Shown in pieces: positions 62,464 through 64,000 of a DNA stretch of 64,000 bases. The translations under genes were made by a program, and so were the position numbers. This DNA is from UBA3537 sp038138145 (GTDB taxonomy: Bacteria > Bacteroidota > Bacteroidia > Flavobacteriales > Flavobacteriaceae): positions 124,001 to 188,000 of the forward strand of contig JAYQDD010000004.1 of assembly GCA_038138145.1 (NCBI GenBank), written 5' to 3'. How positions within the stretch are numbered: the stretch's first letter is position 1; each line of letters opens with the position of its first letter. The notes below the pieces were generated by a model. It was given only the letters and a program-made list of their open reading frames with translations. It was not told the DNA's origin and searched no databases.

Positions 62464-63804
62464 ATGGAATTTTTTATTAAAATAAGCCAATTTTTACTGA
62501 GTCTTTCACTTTTAATTGTATTGCACGAACTGGGTCATTTTATCCCTGCTAAGCTGTTCAAAACACGTGTCGAAAAGTTTTACCTATTCTTTGATGTAAA
62601 ATATTCATTATTCAAAAAGAAAATTGGCGAAACGGTCTATGGCATCGGCTGGTTGCCTATGGGGGGTTATGTCAAAATTTCTGGGATGATTGATGAAAGC
62701 ATGGATACCGAACAAATGCAGCAAGAACCTCAACCTTGGGAATTCCGCTCCAAACCGTCGTGGCAACGTTTGATTATTATGTTGGGCGGTGTTACAGTCA
62801 ATTTTATTTTGGCCGCAATTATATACATATTTATGGCGTTTGTTTATGGTACTTCTGATGTGGATGCCAATACTGTCAAGGGGGGTTATGAAATTTACAA
62901 CCCTGTTTTGCAAGAGATTGGACTAAAAGATGGAGACAAAGTTTTGGCCATAAATGATCATAAAATTGAGTATTTTTCGGATATCCGTAAACATATTTTA
63001 GAGGCCCAAACGATGACGATTGAACGTGAGGGGCAGCAACAAACCATTGATTTTCCTATAGACTTTTTGGGGCAATTGAGTGCCAGTAAGAAAAGAGGGC
63101 TTATAAACTTAAGGCAACCTTTTATTTTCGATTCTTATCGGGACAATTCTATTAATTCTTCGGTGGATTTACAAAAAGGCGATGTTTTTAAAGCTATAAA
63201 TGGACAACAAGCAGAATTTTTTGATGAGGTTGCTTCAATACTTCAGACGTTAAAAAACCAGACGGTTACGGTCACAATGGAGCGTGATGGAGCTTTAATT
63301 TCTCGTGAGCTACAAATTACTTCAGAAGGCACTTTTGAGCTTTTTGTTTCCCAATCGATGAATGACTATCAAGATGCTGGCTATTTTGACATCATTCAAA
63401 AAGAATATGATTTTGGAGAAAGTATAGGCGTTGGTTTGGATCGTTTTGTGTCGCAAATGTCGGCCTATTGGATGCAGTTGAAACTCATTTTTTCGCCAAG
63501 TACAGGCGCCTACAAAGGGGTTGGGGGCTTTAAAGCGATTTTTGATATTTTCCCAGATACATGGAGTTGGGAATCGTTTTGGGGGATTACAGCCTTTTTG
63601 TCCATTATGTTGGGGGTTTTAAATTTGTTACCTATCCCTGCATTAGATGGCGGACATGTCATGTTTTTGTTATACGAAATGATTTCTGGGCGTAAGCCAG
63701 GGGACAAATTTATGGAGTATGCGCAGACGGTTGGGTTTTTTATCTTGATTGCCTTGGTATTGTTTGCCAATGGGAACGATATTTTTAAAGCGGTTTTTGG
63801 GTAA
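62464..63804 (+). CDS. rseP: RIP metalloprotease RseP (site-2 protease)
   Basis: Inner-membrane zinc protease (446 residues from the ATG at 62464) that cleaves transmembrane segments of anti-sigma factors and leftover signal peptides. The zinc motif HELGH is at residues 21-25, a PDZ domain lies in the middle, and the second metal motif NLLPIPALDGGH is in a late helix. The start at 62464 (or 62452) is downstream of the consensus promoter. The 62257 start would add about 70 residues of non-conserved sequence and cross the divergent SCO1 gene. Confidence 0.92.
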   Translation: MEFFIKISQFLLSLSLLIVLHELGHFIPAKLFKTRVEKFYLFFDVKYSLFKKKIGETVYGIGWLPMGGYVKISGMIDESMDTEQMQQEPQPWEFRSKPSWQRLIIMLGGVTVNFILAAIIYIFMAFVYGTSDVDANTVKGGYEIYNPVLQEIGLKDGDKVLAINDHKIEYFSDIRKHILEAQTMTIEREGQQQTIDFPIDFLGQLSASKKRGLINLRQPFIFDSYRDNSINSSVDLQKGDVFKAINGQQAEFFDEVASILQTLKNQTVTVTMERDGALISRELQITSEGTFELFVSQSMNDYQDAGYFDIIQKEYDFGESIGVGLDRFVSQMSAYWMQLKLIFSPSTGAYKGVGGFKAIFDIFPDTWSWESFWGITAFLSIMLGVLNLLPIPALDGGHVMFLLYEMISGRKPGDKFMEYAQTVGFFILIALVLFANGNDIFKAVFG

Positions 63805-63821
63805 TTATTTTTAGTTTTCTA

Positions 63822-63852
63822 TTTGTGTAAACTAAAAAATGCTATATATTTG
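63822..63852 (+). promoter_or_regulatory. tRNA-Asn promoter (TTTG-N19-TATATTTG)
   Basis: TTTG at 63822-63825 and TATATTTG at 63845-63852, 19 bp apart. The tRNA begins 17 bp after the -7 element. Confidence 0.7.
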
Positions 63853-63869
63853 CCCACCTAAACGAAAAT

Positions 63870-63943
63870 TCCTCCTTAGCTCAGTTGGTTAGAGCATCTG
63901 ACTGTTAATCAGAGGGTCCTTGGTTCGAGCCCAAGAGGAGGAG
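63870..63943 (+). tRNA. tRNA-Asn (anticodon GTT)
   Basis: A 74-nt cloverleaf: acceptor stem TCCTCCT/AGGAGGA, D arm GCTC...GAGC, anticodon stem TCTGA/TCAGA with loop CTGTTAA and anticodon GTT at 63904-63906, variable loop GGGTC, T stem CTTGG/CCAAG with TTCGAGC, discriminator G. The CCA end is not encoded. Confidence 0.96.
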
Positions 63944-63949
63944 CAATAC

Positions 63950-63980
63950 AACCCACTAAGTACTTGGTATTCAGTGGGTT
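63950..63980 (+). terminator. Possible terminator after tRNA-Asn
   Basis: Eight-base-pair inverted repeat AACCCACT / AGTGGGTT with a 15-base loop, then a T-rich stretch, 6 bp after the tRNA. The long loop makes it weaker than the other terminators here. Confidence 0.45.
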
Positions 63981-64000
63981 ACTTATTTTCAGGACATTTC

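Noticed and set aside
1..64000. CRISPR arrays, insertion sequences, prophage
   Set aside because: I saw no regularly spaced repeats, transposase, integrase or phage structural genes. The only accessory trace is the helicase fragment at 25.4 kb.

Overview
The window is a stretch of ordinary chromosome from a member of the Flavobacteriaceae (Bacteroidota). The evidence is low GC content, the gliding lipoprotein GldH, SusC-style TonB receptors with an N-terminal carboxypeptidase-like domain, DUF4270 and DUF4292 lipoproteins, an HU-CCDC81/SPOR protein, and promoters of the Bacteroidota type (TTTG, about 19 bp, TAnnTTTG) with few Shine-Dalgarno sites. Coding density is high and many ends overlap. 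I see no prophage, insertion sequence, CRISPR array or rRNA. One tRNA-Asn(GTT) lies at the right edge.

Layout. 1-3.3 kb: 3' part of the F-ATPase operon (atpF end, atpH, atpA, atpG) with a strong terminator. 3.4-9.2 kb: lipoprotein, Wzx-like flippase, dut, TPR protein, DUF4292 lipoprotein and an EnvC-like amidase activator, nearly all touching or overlapping. 9.2-15 kb: thioesterase, an unlisted 51-residue membrane ORF, HU-CCDC81/SPOR protein, a frameshifted dprA, trpS, a PlsC-type acyltransferase and recA. 15-25.4 kb: trhO, a RicT/PSP1 protein, gldH, PBP1A, scoAB, a double ABC ATPase, a DEDD exonuclease and a serine hydrolase. 25.4-25.8 kb: an orphan fragment resembling the C-terminus of a restriction-type helicase.

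25.9-35.8 kb is a heme supercluster. hemA, hemC-hemD (fused), hemE, hemF and hemB run leftward; an AraC regulator, hemH, a MATE exporter and hemJ run rightward from a shared divergent promoter region. Together they cover nearly all of the route from glutamyl-tRNA to protoheme; only HemL is absent from the window. 35.9-40 kb: an NtrY-like histidine kinase, a crotonase, and atpDC, which is detached from the rest of the ATPase operon by about 35 kb. 40-48 kb: SGNH lipoprotein with a TonB receptor, then glmS and DUF4270. 48.3-54.4 kb: an atypical short GlgA-like protein, panC, panD, a UPF0104 membrane protein, an esterase-like protein, radA and a bacilliredoxin.

55.3-62.3 kb is a metal-homeostasis island: TonB receptor, MntR/DtxR regulator, ZIP transporter, a small Cys-rich FeoB-associated protein, FeoB, FeoA and SCO1. 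Its most notable feature is the 110-bp divergent region between the receptor and mntR. There, one palindrome sits symmetrically between two TAnnTTTG elements, and each arm falls exactly at the -33 position of one promoter. rseP with a consensus promoter and tRNA-Asn close the window.

No entirely new system is evident. The best leads are the MntR operator architecture, the MATE exporter embedded in the heme operon, the GlgA-like protein without its sugar-nucleotide motif, the broken dprA, and two small ORFs.
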